A stretch of DNA of 64,000 bases, taken from assembly GCA_951217055.1 (NCBI GenBank), contig OX578276.1, forward strand, positions 36,852,205 to 36,916,204, written 5' to 3'. Positions within the stretch are counted from its first letter, which is position 1. Every line of letters begins with the position of its first letter. A program made the position numbers and the translations under genes. Positions 33,654-44,659 of the stretch are shown piece by piece. This DNA is from Gerris lacustris (lineage: Eukaryota > Arthropoda > Insecta > Hemiptera > Gerridae). Under the pieces are notes generated by a model. The model searched no databases and had not been told where the DNA came from. It saw nothing but the letters and a program-made list of their open reading frames with translations.

Positions 33654-34545
33654 CTATTGTATCATATGGGAAAAGTCTGGCATCAACGATCTTGATTTTA
33701 GAGTGGTTCTAATAAAACCATCTCTCGATTGAGAATCGCAAACTTTCAGCAAAGTTTCTGATAAAAGCAGATCCTTTGAGTGAGTTGAAAAAGCGATCCT
33801 TTCAATTACTGGATCCACAACTTTTTTCAGGCTATGAAGTCTGGATAGTCTTAAAAACAAGGTTCTCGGTTCATTAAATGGCCATGTGTAAGGCGGGTGT
33901 GTCCAATTCTTAATCTTGCCATTATAACTTCTAGTCTTCGTGGTGGTAGAGTGGAGGAAGTTATCCAAGGTTTTGTTGTGTCCCAGATATCTCTCAGTTT
34001 GACTGTGCCGGGTGGTATATCCTTCCACATCTGTTCCCATTTCGCTGATATACGCCCCTCTACTTCTGCCTTCAAATCTGTTCGGCTGGCAAATGATGTA
34101 TTAGGAGGCAACGAAGTCGCATTCCTCGCAGCCTGGTCAGCTCTTTTGTTACCTGGGATGCCCTGGTGGCTTGGGACCCCATAGGAGTTTTGTCACAGGG
34201 ACGTCGTTGCTGGTGTTGTCTAAATAATAATGATCGGATGGAGGTTACAATAGGGTGGTATGATGCAGGGTGTTCTATAGCTTGAAGGGCACTCAATGAG
34301 TCTGAGTAGATTATGGTGGGCTCTTCTGATAGCTCCACCCTGTCCCCTATTTGCATTAGGGCCATTTCAATCGCTACTAGTTCCGCTGTGTATACACTGA
34401 TGAAAGGGAGGAGTGCGGTACTTGCGGCGTTTATGTCTGACACTGTTGCTGGGCCCACTCCTTGTTGACTTTTTGAACCATCTGTGAAATACAGATGGGG
34501 AAATAAAGATGGGACCCACTGGGGAAGAGATGATATTGTTTGCAT
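33654..34545 (-). pseudogene. LINE-3 RNase H and C-terminal region
   Basis: HLYFTDGSKSQQGVG (first RNase H Asp), VYTAELVAIEMAL (Glu) and TIIYSDSLSALQAIEHPA (Asp) are the RNase H1-type triad. A frameshift follows near 34190. The other frame continues KWEQMWKDIPPGTVKLRDIW and RRLEVIMARLRIGHTRLTHG, the conserved C-terminal segment of I-clade elements. RNase H would remove template RNA during target-primed synthesis. Broken by frameshifts. Confidence 0.8.
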
Positions 34546-34831
34546 ATACTCTTGTAGGTAGCACCGAGGGGTAGTTTCCTTTTTTTAAGACGGCACAGGC
34601 GTTTAATTACTTTAGGTCTAAATGGACTCCCAGGAGGGATAGGATCCCATATTGGAGGTCTTAATTCTTTTCAATTTATTTTGTACCTTGCCATCCGCAA
34701 AGACTCTTGCGGGAAAGGGGATTCCCATTCTATATCGTCCTTCCTCACTTGCCATATCTTCTAGAGGATGACTTTCAGTAAGGGAGATAGCACGCTCTCC
34801 TCAGGGGGTCGTTTGCAGTCTGTGAAACAAA

Positions 34832-35468
34832 TTAAGAATTTCCCTGTCCCATATAACATCTAGGGGCCACGTTCCTGCTTCTACTAGGATACTCTTTATA
34901 GGAATGGATCGAAAGGCTCCCAGTGCTATGCGTAATCCTACATGGTAAATAGAATGGAGTTTTTAAATTTTGGGTGCTGGTCGCAGTAAAAGAACCACTA
35001 CCATAACGCAGTTTAGATACAATGAAAGCTGAGTGGAAAGGGAGGAGGGTATCACGGTCAGCTCCCCATCGAGTCCCTGCAACCGTGCGCACAAGATTTA
35101 AACGCTGCTGGCATGCTCCTTTCAAGGTTGTTATATGGGGTTTCCACGTCAAGGCCCTGTCAAACTGTAGCCCTAAAAACTGGTGCTGTGTGACCTCTTC
35201 TATTTGATGACCTCCCAAGCTTAAGTTGAGAGGCTCCGGAGCAGGTTTATATTTATAGAAGGTCATACACTTAGTCTTGGAGGTTGAGAAAGAGTTGTGT
35301 CCACTCTAGGAGAGCGGTAATTGCCCTCTGGACATCGTCTCGGGCCTCTTTTACTGAGTGCCTTGTAGCATACATGAGGATGTCTTCTGCGAAGAGGAGG
35401 ATCTTTACTGACGGAGGGATGATAGTAGAGATGGAATTCATCAGGATTATAAAAAGCAATGGACTAAT

Positions 35469-35499
<31 letters not shown>

Positions 35500-36205
35500 T
35501 GACGCTGCCTTGGGGTACTCCTTGTTCCTGGATGAAGTAGTCTGATAGTCTACCATCGACTGATGTATAAAACACTCAATTTGTCAGGCAATTTTCTATG
35601 TACTTAAAGATTGGGCCTTGTATACTCCATTGGCGTAGTTGGGTCAGATGTATTGCTTCGAGGCCGTATCATATGCTTTTTTTTAAATAAAAAAAGAAGC
35701 AACCGTGTAGTATCCAATGGCCATTCCATCAAGGATGTTAGTTTGCAATAATTCTAAGGGAATTTCGGTCGATCTGAAGTTTTTAAAGCTGCACTGGGCA
35801 TCCGAAAACAGGTTGTTAGATTCGAGTACATGGGCAATCCTGTTGGTCACTAGTCTTTCAAGAAGTTTCCCAACATGACTTGTCAAAGCTATGGGTCGAT
35901 AGTTAGCGGGCACTGAGGGATCGGTAGCTGGTTTTGGGATGGGTATTACTATCGCCACTCTCCATTGTTGTGGTAGGCTCTGTTGTAGGAACAGGTAGTT
36001 AAAAAGCATTAGTAGTTTTCGACGGTTGATGGCATTTAGATTGGTTAGGAAGGCTACGGGTATGCCATCCCCCCCCCCTCCCCGGGGCTGAAGTATGACT
36101 CAGTTTTTCCAACGCTCGGTCGAGCTCCCACACGGTGAATGGAGTATTAAGGATTTCTGGGTGTGGTAATAACCTTGACGGGGGCGGAGTTGGTTTATTC
36201 GTCAT
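34832..36205 (-). pseudogene. LINE-3 reverse transcriptase, fragmented
   Basis: Pieces in order: LPHPEILNTPFTVWELDRAL, WRVAIVIPIPKPATDPSVPA with NYRPIALTSHVGKLLERLV, SVKILLFAEDILMYATRH, and QHQFLGLQFDRALTWKPHI (thumb). The active-site FADD motif reads FAED, a loss of one catalytic Asp. The A run at 35470 and several frame changes break the gene. Confidence 0.82.
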
Positions 36206-36479
36206 CCTCAGGTACTGGTGGTAGGTCTTGGTGACTCACAGAGGCAAAGAAAGTTCCTAGTATGTTGGGAAAGGTTGTTGGGTCTGCTTCCCTGGAGCCA
36301 TCTGATTGTAATGAGTAATGATGTTATGTGGTGTCTTGGCCTCTTGTGTTGAATTCTACCAATGGCTTTCCACACTTCTTCAGTTGGTGTATGCTGGGAG
36401 AGATTGGAAATGTATGTTATCCACGACTTACGCTTTCCTTCAACAATCTTTCGTCGAGCGATAGCCTTGCATCGCTTAT

Positions 36480-36702
36480 TGTTCAATACCGAGTCAGAAA
36501 TCGTGGGAAAGCAAAAAAGAACACAAAACACACGTTTCCTTGCTAACACACAATTCAGGATATAATTCGAAGCAAGCGTTGTTGTTTTTACACGTTTTTT
36601 CGTCTAAACTCTCAAGGTTGCACATACAACAAAAAAACTTAAAAATTCTAAATAAAGATTTACCCCTGGCGCCCCCCCATAGAGAAGCTAAGTTTCGCAA
36701 CA
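36480..36702 (-). repeat. BEL 3' LTR
   Basis: Starts TGTTCAATACC and ends TTTCGCAACA on the plus strand. By eye no base differs from the other LTR, which implies recent insertion. Confidence 0.95.
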
Positions 36703-36714
36703 TCCTCCCACCTT
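36703..36714 (-). other. BEL polypurine tract
   Basis: On the minus strand, AAGGTGGGAGGA abuts the 3' LTR, the normal primer site for plus-strand DNA synthesis. Confidence 0.7.
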
Positions 36715-36768
36715 GCAAATGCACGGTAAGAGCGTGAAATTGCAACCTTCAGAGTTGTACAATATAGA

Positions 36769-38028
36769 TTACATGTCAATAATTTTCTTTGGTCGAATGA
36801 CTCTTCCCGATCGGGTCACCTTAGGTGGAGTGTCATCCTCATCAGGTTGGGAGTCATCGTCATCAGGTTGTGTGTCATCCTCATCAGGTGAATAAGAGGC
36901 TGCACCAACTTCTTCCTCAGGCCAGCCAGCAAAATCTTCATCCTCCTCATCATTGCTTGTGTCCTGGGATCTGCCAGGAATCAGAGGATCATCAGATGGG
37001 ACCTCCAAAGGATAGAGACGTTGAAGGGGTCGTAGCAGGATGCCCTTAGCTGTCTTCACCTCAGCTAATCTTGTTATCTGGTCTCTTCCAGGTATAAGTC
37101 TGATTATTTTTCCAAGAGGCCAGTTCAATCTTTTCTTTTCATCACTGCCCACTAGGACTATGTCTCCTATTTTAATGGTATCTAGTCGACGTCCTTTGGC
37201 AGTACGAAGGAAGCCTAAATATTCACTTCTAAATCTTCTTCTCAAGCCATTCCGAACCGTTTCTAGATACTTCCATCGTCCTTTGAAATCAATTGCATCT
37301 AATTTATTGAGATCATTGATGCTACTTCCTTTAAGACTTATTAAAAAATCACAAGGTCTTAAAGCAACGAATTCATCAGGGTGGTCTGACACATAAGTTA
37401 ATGGACGATTATTCATAATTGATTCACATTCACATAGCAATGTGACTAATTCTTCGTAATTAATAGAAGCGTTGCCCAAATTCTTCTTAAGTATGGTCTT
37501 CAACATTCGGATTAGACGTTCCCAGTATCCTCCCCACCATGCTGCAGTCGGAGGATTCAGCTTCCACTTAATTTTTCTTAAACCGCATTCCTTTTCTAGG
37601 GCTGCCCACTCAAGATTGAGTAATGCATTCCTGACACCAATAAAGTTAGTACCATTGTCAGAATGCAGTACTGAAGGGCGGCCTCGTCGTGAAATAAATC
37701 TTTTCAGAGCTTGTACTAGAGCATCTGAACTTAAGGACTTTACAAGTTCTAGGTGCACAGCTCTGTAGACAGCACAGGTAAATATTACAATCCAACACTT
37801 GTCTCCAGTCTTGAGAAATAGAGGACCCGCCAAGTCTAATCCGGTTACTTGAAATGTAGCAGCAGTCCTAGTGCGATCTTCAGGAAGTGGTGGTATAGGT
37901 ACTTCCAAAGCCTTAGAATCATTTTTGCGGCAAATAATGCATTTTCTCACTACAGTCCCAACAGTTCTTCTACCATGAAGAATCCAAAAGTTTTCTCTTA
38001 AAAGCATTAGAAGTGGTAGAGTTGGCAT
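36769..38028 (-). CDS. BEL integrase frame with DUF5641-type C-terminus
   Basis: Begins in the integrase zinc-binding region (LLRENFWILHGRRTVG, C-x2-C in KCIICRK). The catalytic core shows the DDE set: GLDLAGPLF (Asp), LHSDNGTNF (Asp) and GGYWERLIRML (Glu). The DUF5641-like segment follows (NWPLGKIIRLIPGRDQITRL), then an acidic tail rich in DD/EE. The H-x4-H half of the zinc-binding motif lies in the other frame, so one +1 shift near 38010 separates this frame from pol. Confidence 0.92.
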   Translation of the reverse strand: MPTLPLLMLLRENFWILHGRRTVGTVVRKCIICRKNDSKALEVPIPPLPEDRTRTAATFQVTGLDLAGPLFLKTGDKCWIVIFTCAVYRAVHLELVKSLSSDALVQALKRFISRRGRPSVLHSDNGTNFIGVRNALLNLEWAALEKECGLRKIKWKLNPPTAAWWGGYWERLIRMLKTILKKNLGNASINYEELVTLLCECESIMNNRPLTYVSDHPDEFVALRPCDFLISLKGSSINDLNKLDAIDFKGRWKYLETVRNGLRRRFRSEYLGFLRTAKGRRLDTIKIGDIVLVGSDEKKRLNWPLGKIIRLIPGRDQITRLAEVKTAKGILLRPLQRLYPLEVPSDDPLIPGRSQDTSNDEEDEDFAGWPEEEVGAASYSPDEDDTQPDDDDSQPDEDDTPPKVTRSGRVIRPKKIIDM

Positions 38029-41000
38029 GGTTGTAAAATACGTGCATATACGCTATCATTCTTAATATTATGTTATGTTTTGAGGGTAATATAACAGGAT
38101 AAATAAATTCATTGGAATCTGTACCTTCCAAAAGTCGACTCTTCAATCGCAGGATACCTCTTGGATCCTTAAAAACATTTAAACTTTTCAGGGAAGTTCT
38201 GCCAATGTCAGTAGAAAAATACTCCTCTTGTATGGAGCGAAACAAAATTAACTCAGCATTAAGGAACTTCTCTGCATATGAAGTTAAGATCCCTTGTCCC
38301 ACAATAAGTTGATAACGCTCTGCAAATTTAGGACACAGAGTGCAAGTTGCATCTACAATAATCATGATGGTTCTAATAATTTTCACATAACTTGAGAATA
38401 CTTCTGCAAGGTGAGTAAAATCAAGGTCTTTCCTTGGTTCTGTATTAACGGCGATTACAGCAGTTTTCTTCTTTTCTTTATCCATTTCTTCAACGTCAAC
38501 AACAGGAATAGAAGAAGGCCAATGTTCTTCAAGTTGAAGCAGCCATGAGGGGCCCTTCCACCATCTGGATGCTTGTAGCTGTAGTGGTTGACATCCACGA
38601 GATAACAAATCCGCTGGATTAATCGAACCAGGTACATGCCTCCACTGAGCAGCATTGCTAAAACTGAGAATTTCTTTGACTCTATTACAGACAAAAACTG
38701 CCCAAGGCCCAGGATTGCATATCCAGGACAATGTAACAGATGAATCTGACCAATACGTTATTTTTATGTCAGTCTTATTTAAGCTGGTCAAAGCTAAATT
38801 GCATAGCCTTACTCCCAGTAGTGCCGCCATCAATTCTAGTCGAGGCAAGGTTAATTCTTTTGTAGGAGCTACTCTTGCCTTAGCTAATATAAGGCTGATT
38901 TTAACTTGATTGCCGACAGTGGTCCTTAAAAATATACAGCAAGCATATGCAGCAATGCTCGCATCACAAAATACATGTAGAGTGCTTGATTCATTTAAAT
39001 AAATTCTCCTTGGTATTTTGCAGTCACTCAAACACTTAATTTGTCCAATCCAGCTTTTAAATTCTTTGTACATAATGTCAGGTAATGGCTCATCCCAATT
39101 GAGGTTTAAGTTCCAAGTCTTCTGTAACATGATCTTTGGCAGGAGTGTAATTGGAGCTGTGAAGCCAAGTGGATCAAATATTCGTTGTGCAACAGAAAGT
39201 AAAGTTCTCTTAGTGAGTTGTTCAGGCACAGATAGTAGATCAATATTACACCCAATTTCATCGGTCTCACAAAACCAAAGTAGACCTAAAATATTTTCAA
39301 TATTCTTACAGTCAAGATTACTCCTCCAATCTCGCAAATTAAATCCACCAGATTTCAGTAAGGCCCGAGCATCTTGTATGAAGTGTTCCAGGTCTTCCTC
39401 TGCAGTTACACCAGCTAGGCAGTTATCTACGTAAAAAGCTCCTTTCAATTTATTAGCAATATCAGCCAAGTGAGGAGGTGCGTGCTTAATCAGATGTTGA
39501 ATTACAGCATTAAGGAGGAAAGGACTCGATGTCACTCCAAAAACTACTCTGCGGTGACGAAGAACAACCACTTCACCATTCTCCCACCATAGAAATCGCA
39601 TCATATCTCGGTCCAGTTGATCTATTTCAATTTGAAGAAAGGCCTTTTCTATGTCGGCTGTCACTGCAATAGGGTGTAACCGAAAAGCTGTTAGAATGGT
39701 AGGAATTAGTTCTATAAGGTTAGGACCACTTTCCAAAATACTATTTACAGAACGACCATTCTTGTCCTTATTTGAAGCATCAAAAACTGGTCTTATTTTG
39801 GTTGTGCTATTCTCTTTTATTACAGCTCTGTGTGGTAGGTAATGAGCTTCATTATCAGTTTCTTCCTGGCTAACAATCTCCACTATATCTTGTTTTATCC
39901 ACTCTTTTATGACCTTGTCATAATCTTTGAATTTATTCATATTTCTTAATTTCTTAGTCGTAGCATAAAGTCTATAAAGTGCAGCATCCTTGTTACTCTC
40001 TAGCACTGGACAACCTTCAATCCAGGGTAATTTAACAACATATCTACCTGTTGAGCTCTGCTTTGCGGTTTTATCAAAAAATGCTTGAACTTCTAGATCC
40101 TTTTCTTCTCGACTTTTCCTTACACCTGGATCAGTTATTCCCATTAGTTCCAGGTCCCAAAATTGAGCGAGAGTTGATTGGCAAACCATAGAAACTAGCA
40201 GAAGCAGAGTAGTAGAAATATTAGGTTGCTGCTCTGAAGAACCTATCAGAGTCCATCCAAGCTTGGTTTTTAAGGCCACAAGTTCCGGACTAATTTCTAC
40301 TTGTTCAGTTGTTACAATCTTTGACCATACATCCGCACCTAGAAGTATTTCTATGTCCTGCTGGTATTTTTCATTTGAGCAAGTCTCTACAAAATCAGAT
40401 AAGTATATACCCTGATCTTTCAGATGCTCATTTAACACACTGTCCTGGATCTTAGGTACATAGTTGCAAATGCAATCCTTGTCCAGAACACAAATTTCCA
40501 CGGTATGTTGAGGCTCCTTGATGCTACTCAACATTATTTTGTACTTGTTGTGGGTCTGATTACTTCTTTTCCCACCAAATACTTCCTGGCATAGGGTAAC
40601 CTTGCCACAGCTTTGAAGCTTTAGAGAATTCACAGTTCTTCTTAAAATATAGCTGCGCTGTGAACCAGAATCGCATAAAATCCTCACCTTGTGGACTAAG
40701 GTTCCTACTTTAATATAAGTTACTAATGTTTGAAGATATGTGACTGATGTGTTTACAGTGGGAGTTGATAGCAGAGTTGCAACGCCCTTGTCAGACTTAG
40801 CCGGTTCATTTTTTTCACACAAAATAGGAAAATGTCGGCCCTTACATTGAACACACTTCACAAATGTCTTACAGTTGGCAGCAATATGAAATTTTTTTAA
40901 ACAACGGTGACAAGCACCCTTTTTCCTCACGATGGACTTCCGTTCTGCCAGAGGGAGATCAATCGCAAATCCACAATCTTGGGCTGAGTGAGTGGTCTTG

Positions 41001-42007
41001 TCGCAAAAAATACAATTGTGGCTGTTCTTAGATGCAGAACTAGAAATTAAAGCCGCAGCCGTCGAGGGTCTTTCTCTTGACACTGACTTTTCCCTAGAAG
41101 TTGTAGATGGTCTCGGCTCAAAGGTTCCCTGACGTAGCTTCAATCGCTCCTCCCCTTCTACTTCAATTTTTAAAAAAGCCATCAGCTCAGACAAGCAGTC
41201 AGTTGGTTCTCTCATGGAAGTATTTTTAGTGAGGCGATGGCGTTCCCAGACTTGAAAAATATTTTCAGGAATAACAGATTCAACAAGTGGGAAAAGAATG
41301 GCAGCATACTTCTCTTTTGTTACATTTAACGACTCAAGTGCTCGCAATTGCGTTTCTAATTTATCGTATAATACCGCCACTGTGCTTTTATTTTTATGTA
41401 AGAAGAGAGCTAACAGTTCCCTTACATAATACTCAATCAAAAGCTCATCCTTGCCATACCTCGTTTTCAGAGAGTCTATGGCTTTAATATAATTTTCTCT
41501 AGATGGTGGAAAACCCTCAATTAACTTTTGCGCCGATGAACCAGGTTCCATAACCTGTAAAAGGTAGGCAAATTTGTCTTCTGGGCTCAACCCCTCTTCA
41601 TTGTGGACTTTAGAGAACTGCGCCCAAAACCCAATCCAATTTTTAATTTCGCCGTTGAACTTTTTTAGTTCAAGTTTGGGCAACTTAATGACTGACGGCG
41701 TCACAGAAATCTCTGCCAAACTACTTTTGTTTGAGCATATTAACTCCAACCTATCTTTAAATTCGAAATATAAAATTTCTACCTCACTATGTTGGGAGAT
41801 TTCTTCTTCTAGATCTTCGTCCGAGCAGCCTTCCTTGATTTTTTCCTCTACTCGGCAATCATGCACAGCTTGCAGCTTTTCAAATTTACGAGTTAAAGCT
41901 AACAATCTCGCCTTCACTTCACTAATGTTTTTGTTTGAAATAACTGTCTTAAGATTTTCACACTCACGAACAAACACTTTTTTCAACACTCGGTATTCTT
42001 GCTCCAT
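37970..42007 (-). CDS. BEL gag-pol polyprotein (gag, protease, RT, RNase H)
   Basis: ATG at 42005-42007 (MEQEYRVLKKVFVREC), right after the PBS. An N-terminal coiled-coil gag (DUF1759-like, KFNGEIKNWIGFWAQFS) is followed by CCHC-type knuckles (CHRCLKKFHIAANC). The aspartic protease has the VRILCDSGSQRSYI active site. RT motifs include IRPVFDASNKDKNGRS, VTADIEKAFLQIEIDQ (motif A) and GAFYVDNCLAGV, where the usual YVDD reads YVDN; I believe this variant is common in BEL elements. RNase H-like motifs (HVFCDAS, TYWSDSSV) follow. The frame ends 20 codons after the integrase HHCC histidines because of a 1-nt shift. Confidence 0.93.
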   Translation of the reverse strand: MEQEYRVLKKVFVRECENLKTVISNKNISEVKARLLALTRKFEKLQAVHDCRVEEKIKEGCSDEDLEEEISQHSEVEILYFEFKDRLELICSNKSSLAEISVTPSVIKLPKLELKKFNGEIKNWIGFWAQFSKVHNEEGLSPEDKFAYLLQVMEPGSSAQKLIEGFPPSRENYIKAIDSLKTRYGKDELLIEYYVRELLALFLHKNKSTVAVLYDKLETQLRALESLNVTKEKYAAILFPLVESVIPENIFQVWERHRLTKNTSMREPTDCLSELMAFLKIEVEGEERLKLRQGTFEPRPSTTSREKSVSRERPSTAAALISSSASKNSHNCIFCDKTTHSAQDCGFAIDLPLAERKSIVRKKGACHRCLKKFHIAANCKTFVKCVQCKGRHFPILCEKNEPAKSDKGVATLLSTPTVNTSVTYLQTLVTYIKVGTLVHKVRILCDSGSQRSYILRRTVNSLKLQSCGKVTLCQEVFGGKRSNQTHNKYKIMLSSIKEPQHTVEICVLDKDCICNYVPKIQDSVLNEHLKDQGIYLSDFVETCSNEKYQQDIEILLGADVWSKIVTTEQVEISPELVALKTKLGWTLIGSSEQQPNISTTLLLLVSMVCQSTLAQFWDLELMGITDPGVRKSREEKDLEVQAFFDKTAKQSSTGRYVVKLPWIEGCPVLESNKDAALYRLYATTKKLRNMNKFKDYDKVIKEWIKQDIVEIVSQEETDNEAHYLPHRAVIKENSTTKIRPVFDASNKDKNGRSVNSILESGPNLIELIPTILTAFRLHPIAVTADIEKAFLQIEIDQLDRDMMRFLWWENGEVVVLRHRRVVFGVTSSPFLLNAVIQHLIKHAPPHLADIANKLKGAFYVDNCLAGVTAEEDLEHFIQDARALLKSGGFNLRDWRSNLDCKNIENILGLLWFCETDEIGCNIDLLSVPEQLTKRTLLSVAQRIFDPLGFTAPITLLPKIMLQKTWNLNLNWDEPLPDIMYKEFKSWIGQIKCLSDCKIPRRIYLNESSTLHVFCDASIAAYACCIFLRTTVGNQVKISLILAKARVAPTKELTLPRLELMAALLGVRLCNLALTSLNKTDIKITYWSDSSVTLSWICNPGPWAVFVCNRVKEILSFSNAAQWRHVPGSINPADLLSRGCQPLQLQASRWWKGPSWLLQLEEHWPSSIPVVDVEEMDKEKKKTAVIAVNTEPRKDLDFTHLAEVFSSYVKIIRTIMIIVDATCTLCPKFAERYQLIVGQGILTSYAEKFLNAELILFRSIQEEYFSTDIGRTSLKSLNVFKDPRGILRLKSRLLEGTDSNEFIYPVILPSKHNIILRMIAYMHVFYNHANSTTSNAFKRKLLDSSW

Positions 42008-42039
42008 ATCGATAAGGTAATTATGGATCAAGTATCAAG

Positions 42040-42056
42040 TCCTGTCACGGTCGCCA
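42040..42056 (-). other. BEL primer-binding site
   Basis: TGGCGACCGTGACAGGA lies 3 nt inside the 5' LTR. Starting with TGG it complements a tRNA 3' CCA end; the sequence fits an arthropod tRNA-Arg acceptor/T arm as I recall it, which is an inference. Confidence 0.65.
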
Positions 42057-42059
42057 AAA

Positions 42060-42282
42060 TGTTCAATACCGAGTCAGAAATCGTGGGAAAGCAAAAAAGA
42101 ACACAAAACACACGTTTCCTTGCTAACACACAATTCAGGATATAATTCGAAGCAAGCGTTGTTGTTTTTACACGTTTTTTCGTCTAAACTCTCAAGGTTG
42201 CACATACAACAAAAAAACTTAAAAATTCTAAATAAAGATTTACCCCTGGCGCCCCCCCATAGAGAAGCTAAGTTTCGCAACA
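42060..42282 (-). repeat. BEL 5' LTR
   Basis: Same 223 bp as the 3' LTR. It would hold the promoter and start of the transcript, but no clear TATA box is seen on the minus strand. Confidence 0.95.
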
Positions 42283-42289
42283 CTTATAC

Positions 42290-43225
42290 TCCATAAGTAA
42301 GTCGAGATAGTCGTCTTTTAAAGGCTCGAAGAGCCCGTCTCCTTTGGCGAAGGGCTTCTCTGATGTCATTATTCCACCAATACACCCTTATAGATCTGCT
42401 TGGGGCCACAAATGGTATAGCGGCCAATGCTGCTTCATAAAAAGCTACCTCAAGAGAGTGGCATGCGTCATCTGCATCACCGTTGCCTAGATCTTATGGT
42501 GTAGGAACTAGCAAGGCAGCGTTGAAAGTTCCCAATCCGCTTCTTTTAAGAGCCACCTATGTCTATTGATTGCTTTCTCTCGAGCGGAATCAAGTTGCAT
42601 TTCCGTCACCACTGGAAAGTGGTCGGAGCCGTGTTGGTCGTCCATTACCCAGTATTGTAAGAGAGCCTGAGGCTGGATGGAGATAGATACGTCGGTAGAC
42701 CTGTGTTGAGTATATTGTAGTTATGCGAGTTGATAGCATCAAAAATTAAGTTCCCAGCCCTGTCACTCGTCGGAGATCCCCATGCAGGGTGATGGCTGTT
42801 TCAATCACCTAAGACACCTAAGATGTAACAGTGCTGGGGGGCGGTTACGAATAGGTGGTTGAGCTGGTTAGCTGTGAGCGTATTGAGGGGGGGGGGGGGC
42901 AGTAAACATTGATTATATTTATATCGGCATTTTTGTGTCGGACACGTGTGGAGATTACCTGAGGCAAGTTTGGCGTCGGGATGGTGGTCGAGTACAAATC
43001 TTGACGTACTAGAGTTGCCACTCCTCCACAGGCACGGTTACCATCTACATGGTCGTGTCTATAGACAGTGTAACCTCTCAACGAAATGGAGTCCTGGGGG
43101 TTCAAGTCAGTTTCTTGAAGACACACCACATCAGGATAGAATTCTGATAGTATCTACTGTAGGTCTCCTAATCTGCTGCGGAGGCTCCGCAAGTTCCATT
43201 GCAGGAGTTTAAGAGTAATCTTCGG
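42290..43225 (-). pseudogene. LINE-3 endonuclease domain
   Basis: Minus-strand pieces LLQWNLRSLRSRLGDL, DVVCLQETDLNPQD (catalytic Glu) and NRACGGVATLVRQDLY, followed lower down by decayed SDH and YWWNNDIREALRQRRRAL segments. An in-frame stop follows GDLQ. The PWW/YWW segment meets the BEL target site. Nicks target DNA in intact relatives. Confidence 0.78.
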
Positions 43226-43769
43226 GATGATCTTTTTGTGGTGGCGTGTCCATTTCTATATCAGGAGAAAGTTTAATTAAGGAGGGGCCTGGGTTAGCGG
43301 AGACTTCTTCAAGATTGTCTCCATTTGTTTTGTTATCTTCTTCTACCTGTGGTGGGAGATTAGGAATTTTGAAGGGAATTTCCGGGCTGGGGATAGTTTT
43401 AGGGGTATACTATAATGGGTTCTAGAAGTGTGGGGGAGAAGATGGGGATCTGAGATTCTTTTGGGACTATGGAAGCGGTTTTTGAAGATCTCTCAGGTAG
43501 TGAGCGAGGGCGCCGGTGTGCTGCTTCCTACCATTTTCTTGACTCTTTGGACTTGTCAGGACGTTTTCAACTCGATTCTTAATTGATACTACAGGTAATT
43601 CAAGTTATTCACCTAATTTAAGTTATTCATCTATCTTTCTTTGTAAAAACAGTGACTTCTTGGTGGGCAAGTATTTTGCAGCGCCCCTCAGGCTCTAGCC
43701 TGTACCCCTATACGGTCGCGCCGGCCCTGTACCAAATTATAAACCTTAACTTGAATCAGTGGAATCCTT

Positions 43770-44590
43770 ATTAAGCTTTTTTAACTTCTTCAATCCTTAG
43801 TGCTACAGAAACGTCTATTCCCGAGGCAAACGTTGGAAGAAGACCACTAGTACCGTGGTGGAATAATGACAGTAAGAAAGCATTGAGACTAAGAAGAAAG
43901 ATGCTTCGTAAATACATTAGAGAAAGCTGCCTGAAAAATCTAATTGTTTACAGAAAAGAACGAGCTAAATGCAAATAATGGTTCAACAATGCCAAACGAA
44001 CTTCTTGGATGAAATATATTTCATCAATCAATCACCAATAACCGAACACCTTCTAAAGATGTTTGGAGAAAAATAAACAGTATTGCTGGGAAAATACCTC
44101 TTAAACCCACTCCAAGTATAAAAGCCAACATATCGTATTAACTGAACCCCAAAAAGTATCTGAGATCCTTGTCAAGCACTTTTATAAGCTATATGCTTCA
44201 AATAACTATTCAGTTTCATTTCGTAACATCAAAACCTAGGCTGAGAATAATAGTATCCAATTTGATTTATCCAATTATGAAGAATATAATAGAACATTCA
44301 CTGCGTGGGAAATAGAAACAGCTTTAAATGACCTGAAACTGACATCTCCCGGACCTGACATGGTCCATAATCTTATGTTAAAAAATTTGCCAACAAAGTT
44401 TAGAAACTATATTTTAAAATTGTTCAACCTAATTTGGACCACAGGAATCTATCCAAGCTCGTAGCGGGAGGCAGTAGAAGCTCCAATTCCGAAGACTGGA
44501 AAAAACCCATTAGAACCTGAATCTTATAGACCCATTCCTATGAAAAATACAATTTCAAAACTTATGGAAAAAAAAATTGGCTTACAATAG
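43770..44590 (+). pseudogene. LINE-B fragment: post-endonuclease segment and RT start
   Basis: Reads SIPEANVGRRPLVPWWNNDS, LRLRRKMLRKYIRESCLKN and, after stops and frameshifts, AWEIETALNDLKLTSPGPDM, FNLIWTTGIYPSS and ESYRPIPMKN (RT N-terminal motifs). Ends at a GGCGCC/GGGCC-rich breakpoint near 44590-44630. Same family as the LINE-1 type. Confidence 0.7.
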
Positions 44591-44659
44591 TTTTGCCTAG
44601 GGCGCCAAAACCTGCGTCGGCCCTGATTTGGTACCTTATTTAGATTTCGTTAATAAGAT

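Larger units (their letters stand above)
36480..42282 (-). mobile_element. BEL/Pao LTR retrotransposon, young
   Basis: 223-bp LTRs at both ends begin TG and end CA on the plus strand and appear identical over their whole length. The 5-bp target CTTAT is duplicated (36475-36479, 42283-42287). Gag-pol and integrase frames lie on the minus strand between them. A PBS and a polypurine tract are in the expected positions. BEL/Pao elements typically make 5-bp TSDs. It disrupts LINE-3. Confidence 0.95.
33620..43590 (-). mobile_element. LINE-3: decayed LINE with RNase H, split by BEL element
   Basis: Minus-strand order from right to left: ORF1 tail (43215-43590), endonuclease (42500-43220), then the BEL insertion (36480-42282), RT (34832-36205), RNase H (34072-34545) and C-terminal tail (33654-34111). 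The two halves rejoin cleanly at the BEL target site CTTAT. Many frameshifts and stops. A ~29-bp A run at 35470-35498 disrupts the RT region. Confidence 0.85.

Noticed and set aside
39400..39440. YVDN in the BEL RT as a loss-of-function mutation
   Set aside because: I believe YVDN variants are frequent in BEL/Pao elements and the copy is otherwise young and intact.
36825..39842. Plus-strand open frames across the BEL element
   Set aside because: Antisense shadows of gag-pol and integrase.
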